Below are positions 10,389 through 27,074 of a stretch of DNA of 64,000 nucleotides, one piece after another (position 1 is the stretch's first letter; the number at the start of each line of letters is the position of its first letter). The notes beneath the pieces are model-generated. The model did not search any database. It worked only from the letters and a program-made list of their open reading frames with translations, and was not told the origin of the DNA. The position numbers and the translations under genes are program-made. Origin of the DNA: Janibacter indicus (GTDB taxonomy: Bacteria; Actinomycetota; Actinomycetes; Actinomycetales; Dermatophilaceae); contig NZ_FWXN01000003.1 of the NCBI RefSeq assembly GCF_900176385.1, positions 124,001 through 188,000 on the forward strand. The letters are read 5' to 3'.

Positions 10389-11645
10389 TCAGAGCAGCGG
10401 GCGCCAGGGGGAGAGGATGCCCTCGGTGACCCGGCTGATGAGCGGGCGACGGGTCCACTCGTCGAGGGTCAGCTCGGTGGTGTTGCCCGAGTCGAGGGTG
10501 AAGATCTCCTCCATCCGGGCGGCGACGTCGGCGTCGAGGATCTCCATGTTGACCTCGTAGTTGCCCGCGAGGCTCAACCGGTCGATGTTGGCGGTGCCGA
10601 TGGTCGACCACAGCCCGTCGATCGTCGCGGTCTTGGCGTGCACCATGGCATTTTCGAAGCGGAGCAGGCGCACCCCGCCGCGCAGCAGCCGCTCGTAGGC
10701 GACGCGGCTGAGCCAGTCGGCGACGATGTGGTTGCTGAAGTGGGGCACGATGACGCGCACGTCGACCCCGCGCTCGGCGGCGTTGACGAGGCTGCGGATG
10801 AAGGCGTCGTCGGGGATGAGGTAGGCGGTCGTCAGCCACACCCGCTCGCTGGCCCGGTCGATCGCCTCGAGGTACATGTTGCGGATCGGGTAGACCATGT
10901 CGGCCGGCAGGTTGCGGTGGATGCGCATGTCGCGGCTCCACGTGCGGCGGCTCGGCTGGGGGAGCGCCGGGCTGCCGTCGTAGATGTTCCAGTAGTCGAC
11001 GAAGGCATTTTCGAGCTCGACGACCATGTCGCCGGCGTAGCGGGCATGGGTGTCGCGCCAGCGGTTGGCGTAGTCCTGGCCGATGTTGTAGCCGCCGAGG
11101 TAGGCGGCCGTCTCGTCGACGACGAGGAGCTTGCGGTGGTTGCGCCCCCAGTGGCCGGGGTGGAAGAAGTTCAGGCCCCCCGTGACGAGCGGGTGGCGCT
11201 TGACGTGGATGCCCTCGGGGAGCGATTGGAAGAAGCGGCGCGGGACGACGAGGTTGGCGAAGGTGTCGTAGACGACGAAGACGCGCACGCCGCGCTCGTG
11301 GGCCGCGACGAGCGCGTCCCGGAAGCGCTGCCCGATGGCATCGTCCTTCCAGATGTAGGTCTCGAAGTAGATGCGCTCCTGCGCCGCGTCGATGTCGGCG
11401 AGCATGTCCTCGAAGAGGTGCTCGCCGAAGGTGTAGATGCGCACGTCGCCGCCGGGGACGGGCACCGGACCGCCCTGCTGGTGCGGGAACTCCTTGTCCG
11501 GACGGTCCTTGCGGCGCTGGCTGTCGAAGACGAGCAGGCCTGCGACAGTGAGCAGCTGGGTCGCGACGACGGCGCCGGCCGTGCGCCGGACCGCACGTCG
11601 CACCTCGAGCCGGCGTCGGCGTCGGCGGATCGAGCGCGCATTCAT
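10389..11645 (-). CDS. Phospholipase D-like protein, probable cardiolipin synthase
   Basis: Membrane-associated member of the phospholipase D superfamily, 418 residues. An Arg-rich start and a hydrophobic segment near residues 17-40 suggest a single N-terminal membrane anchor. Two HKD motifs are present: NHRKLLVVDETAAYLGGYN in the first half and MVHAKTATIDGLWSTIGTAN in the second, each followed by the expected Gly/Asn. Known relatives condense two phosphatidylglycerols to cardiolipin; a phospholipase or other transphosphatidylase role cannot be excluded. It is a lone minus-strand gene between rplL and rpoB. Confidence 0.85.
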   Translation of the reverse strand: MNARSIRRRRRRLEVRRAVRRTAGAVVATQLLTVAGLLVFDSQRRKDRPDKEFPHQQGGPVPVPGGDVRIYTFGEHLFEDMLADIDAAQERIYFETYIWKDDAIGQRFRDALVAAHERGVRVFVVYDTFANLVVPRRFFQSLPEGIHVKRHPLVTGGLNFFHPGHWGRNHRKLLVVDETAAYLGGYNIGQDYANRWRDTHARYAGDMVVELENAFVDYWNIYDGSPALPQPSRRTWSRDMRIHRNLPADMVYPIRNMYLEAIDRASERVWLTTAYLIPDDAFIRSLVNAAERGVDVRVIVPHFSNHIVADWLSRVAYERLLRGGVRLLRFENAMVHAKTATIDGLWSTIGTANIDRLSLAGNYEVNMEILDADVAARMEEIFTLDSGNTTELTLDEWTRRPLISRVTEGILSPWRPLL

Positions 11646-12012
11646 GGCCCCACCCTAGGGCCCGGGTCGAAGGGGGGATCCCGCCGACCCGGTCCGGGCA
11701 TCGGCTCGCGACCCGCCGGGGACGTGCCTTGACGTGGCGGTTCCCGTCGTCCATCCTCATGGCGTCGATTGATCCGGCCCCACCGCGTCTGCGGGAGAGG
11801 GGCCGTGGACCACCGTCGAGCCGTCGGTTCGACCGGGTTGGACACTTGTGTGTTTGTGGACTACGCTGTCGCTTTGCGCTGCCTTGTTCCTGTCGTGACC
11901 CCGTCGGACCGCTCACATCCCCTCGTTCCCGAGGGTGTCGAGAGCCCCGCCGGGACGCGATCCGGACCCGGTGGCACCGCCCGACTCTCAAGGCCCGTGG
12001 AAGGATCCATCC
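11646..12012 (+). other. rpoB upstream region, non-coding
   Basis: 367 bases between the divergent PLD-like gene and rpoB. It contains the probable rpoB promoter (11838-11867) and about 140 bases of leader. I see no convincing ORF or terminator hairpin. Confidence 0.6.
11838..11867 (+). promoter_or_regulatory. Probable sigma-A promoter of rpoBC
   Basis: TTGGAC at 11838-11843 and TACGCT at 11862-11867, 18 bases apart. Transcription would start near 11874. Confidence 0.6.
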
Positions 12013-15495
<3,483 letters not shown>

Positions 15496-15633
15496 GAGCC
15501 CGGGGGACCCGGGCCCGCCCCGGTCCGGGTCCCCCGAGCACCCTCAACAAGCCCAGACGGTCGCCCTTCGTGATCGTCACCGGGCCACAGAACTTATCGA
15601 GTCATCCTCGACAACGAGAGAAGGAAGCACGAA

Positions 15634-19515
<3,882 letters not shown>

Positions 19516-19537
19516 GTCGCCGCACTCACCGTTTCCT

Positions 19538-19564
19538 TCAGGAGCTTGCTCTGCAAGCGCCTGA
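19538..19564 (+). repeat. Small hairpin repeat after rpoC
   Basis: GCTTGC and GCAAGC pair around TCT, extended outward by CAGG/CCTG. The 16-mer AGGAGCTTGCTCTGCA at 19540-19555 occurs again in inverted orientation at 41829-41844, suggesting a dispersed REP-like element. Confidence 0.5.
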
Positions 19565-19568
19565 CAAG

Positions 19569-19606
19569 GAAGGGGGTCGCTTCCCGCGCGGGAGGCGACC
19601 CCCTTC
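19569..19606 (+). terminator. Terminator after rpoC
   Basis: A stem pairing GAAGGGGGTCGC with GCGACCCCCTTC, with an inner TCCCGC/GCGGGA helix. It lies 54 bases after the rpoC stop and has no U-tract. Confidence 0.85.
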
Positions 19607-19770
19607 GTCGTCCGGCGACGGACGTGACGGATGTGGTCAGGGAGGGCTCAGGGGCGAAGATCGCCGGAAAATCAAGGGAAACACGCCGACGGGCAAGTCG
19701 ACGGCGGCCGGGGATTCGTGGTTGATTGGTCCCTGTTCGACCTAAGAACTTCAAGGATGGAGATCCCACT

Positions 19771-20046
19771 ATGAACAAGTCCGAGCTCGCCAGCGCCGTC
19801 GCCGAGAAGGCTGGCGTGTCCGCTTCCGCGGCGTCCGAGGTCATCACCGCCCTCCAGGCGGTCCTGTCCGACTCCGTCGCCAAGGGCGAGAAGGTCACCG
19901 TCCCCGGCTTCTTCAGCCTCGAGCGCGTCGAGCGCGCCGAGCGCAAGGGCCGCAACCCGCAGACGGGTGAGGAGATGACCATCCCCGGTGGCTACGCCGC
20001 CAAGCTCACCGCCGGCAGCGCCCTCAAGGCCGCGGCCAAGGGCTGA
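19771..20046 (+). CDS. hup: HU family DNA-binding protein
   Basis: Nucleoid-associated histone-like protein, 91 residues, of the short HU type with no Lys/Ala-rich mycobacterial tail. MNKSELASAVAEKAGVS begins the dimerisation helices; GFFSLERVERAERKGRNPQT and GEEMTIPGG form the DNA-binding beta-arm, and AKLTAGSALKAA closes the fold. The ATG at 19771 has GGAG 8 bases before it; an earlier in-frame GTG/ATG is not supported. It stands as its own unit between two terminators. A weak TTGATT/TAAGAA pair at 19722-19748 might be its promoter. Confidence 0.96.
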   Translation: MNKSELASAVAEKAGVSASAASEVITALQAVLSDSVAKGEKVTVPGFFSLERVERAERKGRNPQTGEEMTIPGGYAAKLTAGSALKAAAKG

Positions 20047-20062
20047 TTGCCGCAGCACTGCC

Positions 20063-20102
20063 CGAAGGGGGCTGGTCACCGCACGGTGACCGGCCCCCTT
20101 CG
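20063..20102 (+). terminator. Terminator after hup
   Basis: CGAAGGGGGC and GCCCCCTTCG form the base, continued by GGTCACC/GGTGACC around GCAC with a T-G pair between the helices. Confidence 0.85.
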
Positions 20103-20133
20103 TCGTACCCGGCAGGTGAGAGAGGATGGGGGC

Positions 20134-20421
20134 GTGCCCGCCCCTGACCACGACTCCAGCCAGCCGATGTCGGTGCGTGCCACCGCGGCGCGCTGGGCGC
20201 TCGGCACGATCCTGGCGGTCGGCGCACTCGTGCTGCTCCTCAAGCCCGGTGGGGTGAGCAAGCTGCTCGCGCTCGTCCTCGCGGGCGCGGCGGTCACGAC
20301 CTTCGCCCGACGCTCGCGCAGCGACGCCACGATCGTCTCGGTCGTGCTCCTCGTCGTCGCCGGGGTCTACCTCGGGGCCTTCCTCACCGGCAACAGCCAC
20401 TGGATCACGGACAGGTACTGA
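20134..20421 (+). CDS. Small membrane protein, unknown function
   Basis: A 95-residue protein I do not recognise. After about 20 polar residues come three hydrophobic stretches: WALGTILAVGALVLLL, LLALVLAGAAVTTF, and SVVLLVVAGVYLGAFLTG. A short Arg-rich loop (ARRSRSD) separates the last two, so a small three-helix membrane protein is likely. The GTG at 20134 is chosen because of GAGAGGA upstream and because earlier in-frame codons lie inside the hup terminator. Its stop overlaps the following acetyltransferase ATG by one base (TGATG), indicating co-translation. Confidence 0.6.
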   Translation: MPAPDHDSSQPMSVRATAARWALGTILAVGALVLLLKPGGVSKLLALVLAGAAVTTFARRSRSDATIVSVVLLVVAGVYLGAFLTGNSHWITDRY

Positions 20422-20951
20422 TGCGCGACGACCTCATCATCCGACGCGAGACGCCGGACGACACCGCGGCCACCGAGGCCCTGCACGACGCCGCCTTCGG
20501 CGTCCCCGACGGCAGGAGCGAGTCCGTCGAACGTGAGCTCCTGCGGGGGCTGCGGGCCGACGGCTCGGTCATCGACGAGCTGACCTTCGTCGCCGAGCTC
20601 GACGGCGAGGTCGTGGGCCACGTCGTGTGCAGTCGCGGCAGCCTCGCGGGGGAGCCGAGCGTCGGCCTCGGACCGATCGGCGTGCGTCCCGACCACCAGC
20701 GGCAGGGGATCGGCGCGGCCCTGATGATGGCCGTCGTCGCCAGCGCGGAGCAGCAGGCAGAGCCGGCCGTCGTCCTGCTCGGCGACCCGGAGTACTACGG
20801 CTTCTTCGGCTTCGTGCCGGCCTCCGGCCTGGGCATCGCGTCCCCGGGGGAGTGGGAGGATCGCTACTTCCAGGCCAAGCCGTTGCGGGCCTGGCGCCCA
20901 CAGATGGCCGGTGACTTCCGGTACGCGCCGGCCTTCGACCGCCTGGGCTGA
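20421..20951 (+). CDS. GNAT family N-acetyltransferase (YhbS-like)
   Basis: Acetyl-CoA-dependent acetyltransferase of 176 residues. The GNAT core is visible: EVVGHVVCSRG (beta-4), LGPIGVRPDHQRQGIGAALM with the R/Q-x-x-G-x-G/A acetyl-CoA loop, and VVLLGDPEYYGFFGFVPAS, which matches the YhbS subgroup. The substrate is unknown. Coupled to the upstream small membrane protein gene. Confidence 0.85.
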   Translation: MRDDLIIRRETPDDTAATEALHDAAFGVPDGRSESVERELLRGLRADGSVIDELTFVAELDGEVVGHVVCSRGSLAGEPSVGLGPIGVRPDHQRQGIGAALMMAVVASAEQQAEPAVVLLGDPEYYGFFGFVPASGLGIASPGEWEDRYFQAKPLRAWRPQMAGDFRYAPAFDRLG

Positions 20952-20961
20952 GGTAACGATT

Positions 20962-20990
20962 TGTGAGGGCATCGGCACGCCGGTATCGTT
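20962..20990 (+). promoter_or_regulatory. Probable sigma-A promoter of the str operon
   Basis: TTGTGA at 20962-20967 and TATCGT at 20985-20990 are separated by exactly 17 bases, 11 bases after the acetyltransferase stop. The leader to rpsL would be about 230 bases, with GC-rich hairpin potential but no T-run. Confidence 0.65.
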
Positions 20991-21226
20991 GATCAGCGTG
21001 CGTGGCTCGGCTGTGCCGTGACGCGCGCAGAGGAAGGTCGGTGACGACCCTCCTCGCCCTCTCGCCGGGCGCCCCCAGCAGCGGTCTTCGACCGTGACGG
21101 GGGAGTGCAGGGGAGAGCACCGTAGGCGACACACCCGAGTGCGGGGGTCGTCGGCGGCATCCAAGGAGCATCGGCCGGGTTCGTCCCGGCGGGTGCAGAC
21201 AACATCACCGACGTACGGAGAACAGG

Positions 21227-21601
21227 TTGCCTACCATCAACCAGCTGGTGCGCAAGGGGCGGCAGGACAAGCCGTCCAAGGCCGCCACCCCGGCCCTCAA
21301 GGGGTCGCCGCAGCGCCGTGGCGTGTGCACCCGCGTGTACACGACCACCCCCAAGAAGCCGAACTCTGCCCTTCGTAAGGTCGCCCGTGTGCGCCTCACG
21401 TCCGGCATCGAGGTCACCGCGTACATCCCGGGTGTCGGCCACAACCTGCAGGAGCACTCCATCGTGCTCGTGCGTGGTGGTCGTGTGAGGGACCTGCCCG
21501 GTGTCCGCTACAAGATCGTCCGCGGTTCGCTCGACACCCAGGGTGTCAAGGGTCGCCAGCAGGCCCGCAGCCGCTACGGCGCGAAGAAGGAGAAGAAGTA
21601 A
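21227..21601 (+). CDS. rpsL: 30S ribosomal protein S12
   Basis: Decoding-centre protein, 124 residues, TTG start ([12 protein letters not shown] follows). The streptomycin-relevant loop [12 protein letters not shown] keeps Lys43, but the second loop reads [12 protein letters not shown] instead of the near-universal GGRVKDLPG: residue 88 is Arg, encoded by AGG at 21488-21490. K88R by AAG-to-AGG is a classical streptomycin-resistance change in M. tuberculosis, and this is the only AGG codon in the gene. Its stop overlaps rpsG in TAATG. Confidence 0.98.
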   Translation: MPTINQLVRKGRQDKPSKAATPALKGSPQRRGVCTRVYTTTPKKPNSALRKVARVRLTSGIEVTAYIPGVGHNLQEHSIVLVRGGRVRDLPGVRYKIVRGSLDTQGVKGRQQARSRYGAKKEKK

Positions 21602-22071
21602 TGCCTCGCAAGGGTCCTGCTCCGAAGCGCCCCCTCGTCGTCGACCCGGTCTACCAGTCCCCGCTGGTGACCCAGCTGGTCAACAAGATCCTGCTCGACG
21701 GCAAGAAGTCCATCGCCGAGTCGATCGTCTACGACGCCCTCGAGGGCTGCCGTGAGAAGACCGGTACCGACCCGGTCCAGACGCTCAAGCGCGCGCTCGA
21801 CAACGTCAAGCCCTCCCTCGAGGTCAAGTCCCGCCGCGTCGGCGGTGCGACCTACCAGGTCCCGATCGAGGTCAAGCCCGGCCGCGCCACGACCCTGTCG
21901 CTGCGCTGGCTCGTCGGCTACGCCCGTCAGCGTCGCGAGAAGACGATGACCGAGCGCCTCATGAACGAGATCCTCGATGCCAGCAACGGCCTGGGCGCCG
22001 CTGTCAAGCGTCGCGAGGACACGCACAAGATGGCCGAGTCCAACAAGGCCTTCGCGCACTACCGCTGGTGA
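21601..22071 (+). CDS. rpsG: 30S ribosomal protein S7
   Basis: Primary 16S-binding protein of the small-subunit head, 156 residues, full length. Recognisable from [20 protein letters not shown] and [19 protein letters not shown] to the C-terminal [17 protein letters not shown]. One-base overlap with rpsL. Confidence 0.98.
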   Translation: MPRKGPAPKRPLVVDPVYQSPLVTQLVNKILLDGKKSIAESIVYDALEGCREKTGTDPVQTLKRALDNVKPSLEVKSRRVGGATYQVPIEVKPGRATTLSLRWLVGYARQRREKTMTERLMNEILDASNGLGAAVKRREDTHKMAESNKAFAHYRW

Positions 22072-22159
22072 CAGCAGGTCGGGGCCGGCAGCCGCCGGCC
22101 CCGACCACCACCGCCCTTCCCGGGCAGACACGACCGCAACGAGCGAGATGAGATAACGA

Positions 22160-24283
22160 GTGGCACAGGACGTCCTGACGGACCTCACCAAGGTCCGCAA
22201 CATCGGCATCATGGCGCACATCGACGCCGGCAAGACGACGACGACTGAGCGCATCCTTTTCTACACCGGCGTCAACCACAAGCTGGGCGAGACGCACGAC
22301 GGCGCCTCCACCACCGACTGGATGGAGCAGGAGAAGGAGCGCGGCATCACGATCACGTCCGCCGCGGTCACCTCCTTCTGGGACGACACCCAGATCAACA
22401 TCATCGACACCCCGGGTCACGTCGACTTCACGGTCGAGGTCGAGCGCTCGCTGCGCGTCCTCGACGGTGCGGTCGCGGTCTTCGACGGCAAGGAGGGCGT
22501 CGAGCCCCAGTCCGAGACCGTGTGGCGCCAGGCGGACAAGTACGACGTCCCCCGCATCGCCTTCGTCAACAAGATGGACAAGCTCGGCGCGGACTTCTAC
22601 TTCACCGTCGACACCATCAAGGACCGCCTCGGTGCGGAGCCGCTCGTCATGCAGCTGCCGATCGGTGCCGAGAACGACTTCGTCGGTGTCGTCGACCTCG
22701 TGCACATGAAGGCTCTCGTGTGGCCCGGCGACGCCAAGGGTGACGTCACCCTGGGTGCCTCCTACGAGACCCGCGAGATCCCGGAGGACCTGCAGGCCAA
22801 GGCCGAGGAGTACCGCAACCACCTCGTCGAGCGCGTCGCCGAGTCCGACGACGAGCTCATGGAGAAGTACCTCGGTGGCGAGGACCTGACGGTCGAGGAG
22901 ATCAAGGCCGGCGTGCGCAAGCTGACGGTCAACTCCGAGCTCTACCCGATCTTCTGCGGCTCGGCCTTCAAGAACCGTGGTGTCCAGCCCGTCCTCGACG
23001 CGGTCCGTGACTACCTGCCCAGCCCGCTCGACGTCGCGGCCATGGAGGGCCACGCCCCGGGCGACGAGGAGAAGGTCGTCCTGCGCAAGCCCAGCGTCGA
23101 CGAGCCCTTCTCCGCGCTGGCCTTCAAGATCGCGGCGCACCCCTTCTTCGGCACGCTGACCTTCATCCGGGTCTACTCGGGCAAGATCACGCCGGGCACC
23201 CAGGTCATCAACTCGACCAAGGGCAAGAAGGAGCGTCTGGGCAAGCTCTTCCAGATGCACGCCAACAAGGAGAACCCGGTCGAGGAGGCGATGGCGGGCC
23301 ACATCTACGCCGTCATCGGTCTCAAGGAGACGACCACGGGTGACACCCTGAGCGACGTCAACGACCAGGTCATCCTCGAGTCGATGTCCTTCCCGGCCCC
23401 GGTCATCCAGGTGGCCATCGAGCCCAAGACCAAGGGCGACCAGGAAAAGCTGGGCACCGCGATCCAGAAGCTCGTCGCCGAGGACCCGACCTTCCAGGTC
23501 AGCCTCGACGAGGAGACCGGCCAGACGATCATCGCCGGCATGGGCGAGCTGCACCTCGACGTCTTCGTCGACCGGATGAAGCGCGAGTTCAAGGTCGAGG
23601 CCAACATCGGCAAGCCGCAGGTGGCCTACCGCGAGACGATCCGTCGCGCGGTCGAGAAGTACGACTACACGCACAAGAAGCAGACCGGTGGTTCCGGTCA
23701 GTTCGCCAAGGTGCAGATCACCTTCGAGCCGCTCGAGGCGTCCGAGGACACCGACGGCGAACTCTACGAGTTCAAGAACGCCGTCACCGGTGGTCGCATC
23801 CCGCGTGAGTACATCCCGAGCGTCGACGCCGGTATCCAGGACGCCATGCAGTACGGCGTGCTCGCCGGCTACCCGGTCGTCGGTGTCAAGGCCACCCTCA
23901 TCGACGGTGCCTACCACGACGTCGACTCCTCGGAGATGGCGTTCAAGATCGCCGGGTCGATGGCCTTCAAGGAGGCCGCCCGCAAGGCCGACCCGGTGCT
24001 CATGGAGCCGATGATGAAGGTCGAGGTGCGTACGCCCGAGGACTACATGGGCGACGTCATCGGCGACATCAACTCTCGCCGTGGGCAGATCCAGTCCATG
24101 GAGGACGTCAGCGGCGCCAAGGTCGTCACCGGCCTCGTGCCCCTGTCCGAGATGTTCGGCTACGTCGGTGACCTGCGGTCCAAGACCCAGGGCCGCGCGA
24201 ACTACTCGATGGAGTTCGACTCCTACGCGGAGGTCCCCAAGGCGGTCGCCGAGGAGATCATCAAGAAGACCCGAGGCGAGTGA
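22160..24283 (+). CDS. fusA: Elongation factor G
   Basis: Translocase GTPase, 707 residues, GTG start. G motifs: [13 protein letters not shown] (G1), the switch segment [25 protein letters not shown] (G3) and [10 protein letters not shown] (G4). The domain IV loop and C-terminal [20 protein letters not shown] are intact. Second-last gene of the rpsL-rpsG-fusA-tuf unit. Confidence 0.98.
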   Translation: MAQDVLTDLTKVRNIGIMAHIDAGKTTTTERILFYTGVNHKLGETHDGASTTDWMEQEKERGITITSAAVTSFWDDTQINIIDTPGHVDFTVEVERSLRVLDGAVAVFDGKEGVEPQSETVWRQADKYDVPRIAFVNKMDKLGADFYFTVDTIKDRLGAEPLVMQLPIGAENDFVGVVDLVHMKALVWPGDAKGDVTLGASYETREIPEDLQAKAEEYRNHLVERVAESDDELMEKYLGGEDLTVEEIKAGVRKLTVNSELYPIFCGSAFKNRGVQPVLDAVRDYLPSPLDVAAMEGHAPGDEEKVVLRKPSVDEPFSALAFKIAAHPFFGTLTFIRVYSGKITPGTQVINSTKGKKERLGKLFQMHANKENPVEEAMAGHIYAVIGLKETTTGDTLSDVNDQVILESMSFPAPVIQVAIEPKTKGDQEKLGTAIQKLVAEDPTFQVSLDEETGQTIIAGMGELHLDVFVDRMKREFKVEANIGKPQVAYRETIRRAVEKYDYTHKKQTGGSGQFAKVQITFEPLEASEDTDGELYEFKNAVTGGRIPREYIPSVDAGIQDAMQYGVLAGYPVVGVKATLIDGAYHDVDSSEMAFKIAGSMAFKEAARKADPVLMEPMMKVEVRTPEDYMGDVIGDINSRRGQIQSMEDVSGAKVVTGLVPLSEMFGYVGDLRSKTQGRANYSMEFDSYAEVPKAVAEEIIKKTRGE

Positions 24284-24299
24284 CCGGTAGCATTACCGG
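24284..24299 (+). repeat. Inverted repeat in the fusA-tuf spacer
   Basis: CCGGTA and TACCGG flank GCAT immediately after the fusA stop. It could be an RNA-processing or weak pausing hairpin; function unknown. Confidence 0.4.
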
Positions 24300-24393
24300 G
24301 ATCCCGACACGGACCAACCACACACACCCACACACGACGCCACCCTGCCGGGCAAAGGCGTAACCAAGAAGACGTCCTGAGGAGGACAACACA

Positions 24394-25587
24394 GTGGCGA
24401 AGGCAAAGTTCGAGCGGAGCAAGCCGCACGTCAACATCGGCACCATCGGTCACATCGACCATGGCAAGACGACGCTGACGGCCGCGATCTCCCGCGTGCT
24501 GCACGACAAGCTCCCCGACCTCAACGAGGCCTCGGCGTTCGACACGATCGACAAGGCTCCCGAGGAGAAGCAGCGCGGTATCACGATCTCGATCGCGCAC
24601 ATCGAGTACCAGACGGAGTCGCGTCACTACGCGCACGTCGACTGCCCGGGTCACGCCGACTACGTGAAGAACATGATCACCGGTGCGGCGCAGATGGACG
24701 GTGCGATCCTCGTCGTCGCCGCCACCGACGGCCCGATGCCGCAGACGAAGGAGCACGTCCTCCTGGCCCGCCAGGTCGGCGTCCCCTACATCGTCGTGGC
24801 GCTCAACAAGGCCGACATGGTCGACGACGAGGAGATCATGGAGCTCGTCGAGATGGAGGTCCGCGAGCTGCTGTCCTCCTACGAGTTCCCCGGCGACGAC
24901 GTCCCGGTCGTCAAGGTCTCGGCGCTCAAGGCGCTCGAGGGCGACGCCCAGTGGGGCGAGTCGATCATGGAGCTCATGACGGCCGTCGACGAGTACATCC
25001 CCGAGCCGGAGCGTGACCTCGACAAGCCGTTCATGATGCCGGTCGAGGACGTCTTCACGATCACCGGTCGTGGCACCGTCGTCACCGGTCGTATCGAGCG
25101 CGGCATCCTCAAGGTCAACGAGGAGGTCGAGATCGTCGGTATCCGCGAGGAGAAGACGACCACGACCGTCACGGGCATCGAGATGTTCCGCAAGCTGCTC
25201 GACGAGGGTCGCGCCGGTGAGAACGTCGGTCTGCTCCTGCGTGGCACCAAGCGCGAGGACGTCGAGCGCGGGCAGGTCATCTGCAAGCCGGGCTCGATCA
25301 CCCCGCACACCGAGTTCGAGGCGCAGGTCTACATCCTGTCGAAGGAGGAGGGCGGCCGTCACACGCCGTTCTACGACTCCTACCGTCCGCAGTTCTACTT
25401 CCGGACCACCGACGTCACCGGCGTCGTCTCCCTGCCCGAGGGCACCGAGATGGTCATGCCCGGCGACAACACCGACATGAAGGTCGAGCTCATCCAGCCG
25501 ATCGCCATGGAGGAGGGCCTGAAGTTCAACATCCGCGAGGGTGGCCGCACCGTCGGCGCCGGTCGCGTCACCAAGATCGTCAAGTGA
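24394..25587 (+). CDS. tuf: Elongation factor Tu
   Basis: Aminoacyl-tRNA carrier GTPase, 397 residues, GTG start with GAGGAGG upstream. [15 protein letters not shown] (G1), [13 protein letters not shown] (switch I), [15 protein letters not shown] (G3) and [10 protein letters not shown] (G4) are present; domains 2 and 3 are complete, ending [11 protein letters not shown]. The actinobacterial single tuf of the str cluster. Confidence 0.98.
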   Translation: MAKAKFERSKPHVNIGTIGHIDHGKTTLTAAISRVLHDKLPDLNEASAFDTIDKAPEEKQRGITISIAHIEYQTESRHYAHVDCPGHADYVKNMITGAAQMDGAILVVAATDGPMPQTKEHVLLARQVGVPYIVVALNKADMVDDEEIMELVEMEVRELLSSYEFPGDDVPVVKVSALKALEGDAQWGESIMELMTAVDEYIPEPERDLDKPFMMPVEDVFTITGRGTVVTGRIERGILKVNEEVEIVGIREEKTTTTVTGIEMFRKLLDEGRAGENVGLLLRGTKREDVERGQVICKPGSITPHTEFEAQVYILSKEEGGRHTPFYDSYRPQFYFRTTDVTGVVSLPEGTEMVMPGDNTDMKVELIQPIAMEEGLKFNIREGGRTVGAGRVTKIVK

Positions 25588-25614
25588 TCCTGGGCTGACC
25601 TCGAGTCAGCATCC

Positions 25615-25656
25615 ACGCAGGGCCCGTCTCCCCGTCCGGGAAGGCGGGCCCTGCGT
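25615..25656. terminator. Terminator between tuf and the LuxR-like gene
   Basis: ACGCAGGGCCCG pairs with CGGGCCCTGCGT, with a further CCC/GGG helix inside. The hairpin ends five bases before the stop of the convergent regulator gene and can serve both strands. Confidence 0.85.
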
Positions 25657-25660
25657 CGTG

Positions 25661-26323
25661 TCATGGCCGCCCTGAGTCGATCCACACCTGCGGGTCGTAG
25701 GTCCAGCCGTCGGCAACCAGCGCCGAGCGCAGTGCCGCCCGGTTGTTGGTCGGGTGCCCGGCGTCGCGGTAGCGAGCCCGCCCGCGCTCGATGTGGCTGC
25801 GGACGGTCTCGGTGCGCAGGGCGAGCACCCGGGCCAGATGGGCGGGGGAGTGACCGCGAGCGGCGACGAAGAGCGCAAGCACCTGCAGCTGGCGGTCGGT
25901 CAGCCGGACATCGGGCGCCCCCGCCGGCTCGAGCCGCGCGACGTCAGGGGTCCTGCCGTCGGCGATCGCGCGGATGGCGTCGGCGGTCGCGCTCAGGCTC
26001 TGTGTCGGCGCGATCCACGCGGTCGCACCCTCGGTGCCTGCCCGGCGGGCGAAGGGGGAGTGCCGTCCCGGTCCGATGACGATCCGGTGCGAGCCGAGTC
26101 GGCGCAGGGCGCGCACCTTGACGGCGAGTGGCAGGTGGTCGTCGAGCTGGGCGTCGACGACGACGAAGTCCCCGGCGAAGTCCCACTCGTGCTGGAAGTC
26201 GGTCCACGCGTGGACGGCCGTCGTCACCTGCAGCGGACGAGGCCCGGACTGCAGCTCGCGGCGCAGCGCCGTCGTCACGACGGGGGAGGTGTAGACCAGG
26301 TCGAGGCGGGCGGCGGCGGACAT
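25661..26323 (-). CDS. LuxR-type regulator with pseudo-receiver domain (divergent pair, minus)
   Basis: A 220-residue two-domain regulator. Residues about 5-120 resemble a receiver-like domain (LDLVYTSPVVTTALRREL, DFVVVDAQLDD) but the usual acidic pair is not evident, so phosphorylation is doubtful. The C-terminal LuxR helix-turn-helix reads RLTDRQLQVLALFVAARG then ALRTETVRSHIERGRARYR. The ATG at 26323 has GGGAG about 11 bases before it; the alternative ATG at 26341 has none and would overlap the start of the divergent gene. The + strand neighbour is a diverged paralogue. Targets unknown. Confidence 0.7.
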   Translation of the reverse strand: MSAAARLDLVYTSPVVTTALRRELQSGPRPLQVTTAVHAWTDFQHEWDFAGDFVVVDAQLDDHLPLAVKVRALRRLGSHRIVIGPGRHSPFARRAGTEGATAWIAPTQSLSATADAIRAIADGRTPDVARLEPAGAPDVRLTDRQLQVLALFVAARGHSPAHLARVLALRTETVRSHIERGRARYRDAGHPTNNRAALRSALVADGWTYDPQVWIDSGRP

Positions 26324-26339
26324 CGGGCACGATGCTCCC

Positions 26340-26915
26340 ATGTATCCGGAGCCGGTGGTCAGCGTCTGGTCGCGATGGCGGCTGCACGCCGATGCCGTCA
26401 CCTCGGTCCTCGTCTCCGGAGGCGTCGACGCGCGGACCGTCGACGAAGGTGGTGACGTCGACGGACTTCTCGTCGCGGGTGTCCTGCTGCCCGACCTCCC
26501 TGATCTTCTCGATCATCGGAGGGCGAAGGGTCGGCCGACGGTCGTGTGGGGTGGGGTCCTCCCTTCGCCACGCGTCGCGGCGGTGCGCGCGGCCGGGGCC
26601 GCGGCCTACGTCTCCATGCTCCGCCCCCCGCACGAGGTCGTCGACGTCGTCCGCCGCGTGCTCGCCGGGCAGTCCGTGCCGTGGCCGGCGCCGCCCGAGG
26701 CGATGACGCGGTTGACCCCGACGGAGCAGCACGTCGCCCGGGCCTATCTGGTCGAGTGGTCGGACCACCCGCGGGCGGACGTCGCGCGCCGACTCGGGAT
26801 CAGCGAACGTACCCTCAAGGCGCATGTCGCCAACATCCGCGCCAAGGCGGGCCATTGGGGGACCGAGACCCGCGAAGGACTGCACCGCGCACTCGTCGTG
26901 TCCGGGTGGCTCTAG
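26340..26915 (+). CDS. LuxR-type regulator with pseudo-receiver domain (divergent pair, plus)
   Basis: A 191-residue paralogue-like partner of the divergent upstream gene. The N-terminal half follows receiver-like alternation (GLLVAGVLLPDLPDLL, RPTVVWGGVLPS, AAGAAAYVSMLRPPHEVV) without a phospho-acceptor Asp in the expected place. The LuxR DNA-binding domain is RLTPTEQHVARAYLVEW then RLGISERTLKAHVANIRAK, ending at GWL. No ribosome site precedes the ATG, and only 16 bases separate it from the divergent start, so a leaderless transcript is likely. Function unknown. Confidence 0.7.
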   Translation: MYPEPVVSVWSRWRLHADAVTSVLVSGGVDARTVDEGGDVDGLLVAGVLLPDLPDLLDHRRAKGRPTVVWGGVLPSPRVAAVRAAGAAAYVSMLRPPHEVVDVVRRVLAGQSVPWPAPPEAMTRLTPTEQHVARAYLVEWSDHPRADVARRLGISERTLKAHVANIRAKAGHWGTETREGLHRALVVSGWL

Positions 26916-27074
26916 TCCTTCTGGGTGCATTGGAGGTGGGGCCGCGGGAGTGTCCTAATCTCGCGCGTGAGTGCCTCGACAGGGAGTCGCTCGCCCGGGG
27001 GGAGGACCCTGGACCCGGCCGTGGCATCCGCGCGGCGCACCTGACCCGCGCCTGTCCGCAGAGAGAGCCCCGCC

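Noticed and set aside
24394-25587. Searched EF-Tu, EF-G, S5 and L11 for resistance-type substitutions like those in rpsL and rpoB.
   Set aside because: The conserved motifs I could compare looked normal, so no further claim is made.
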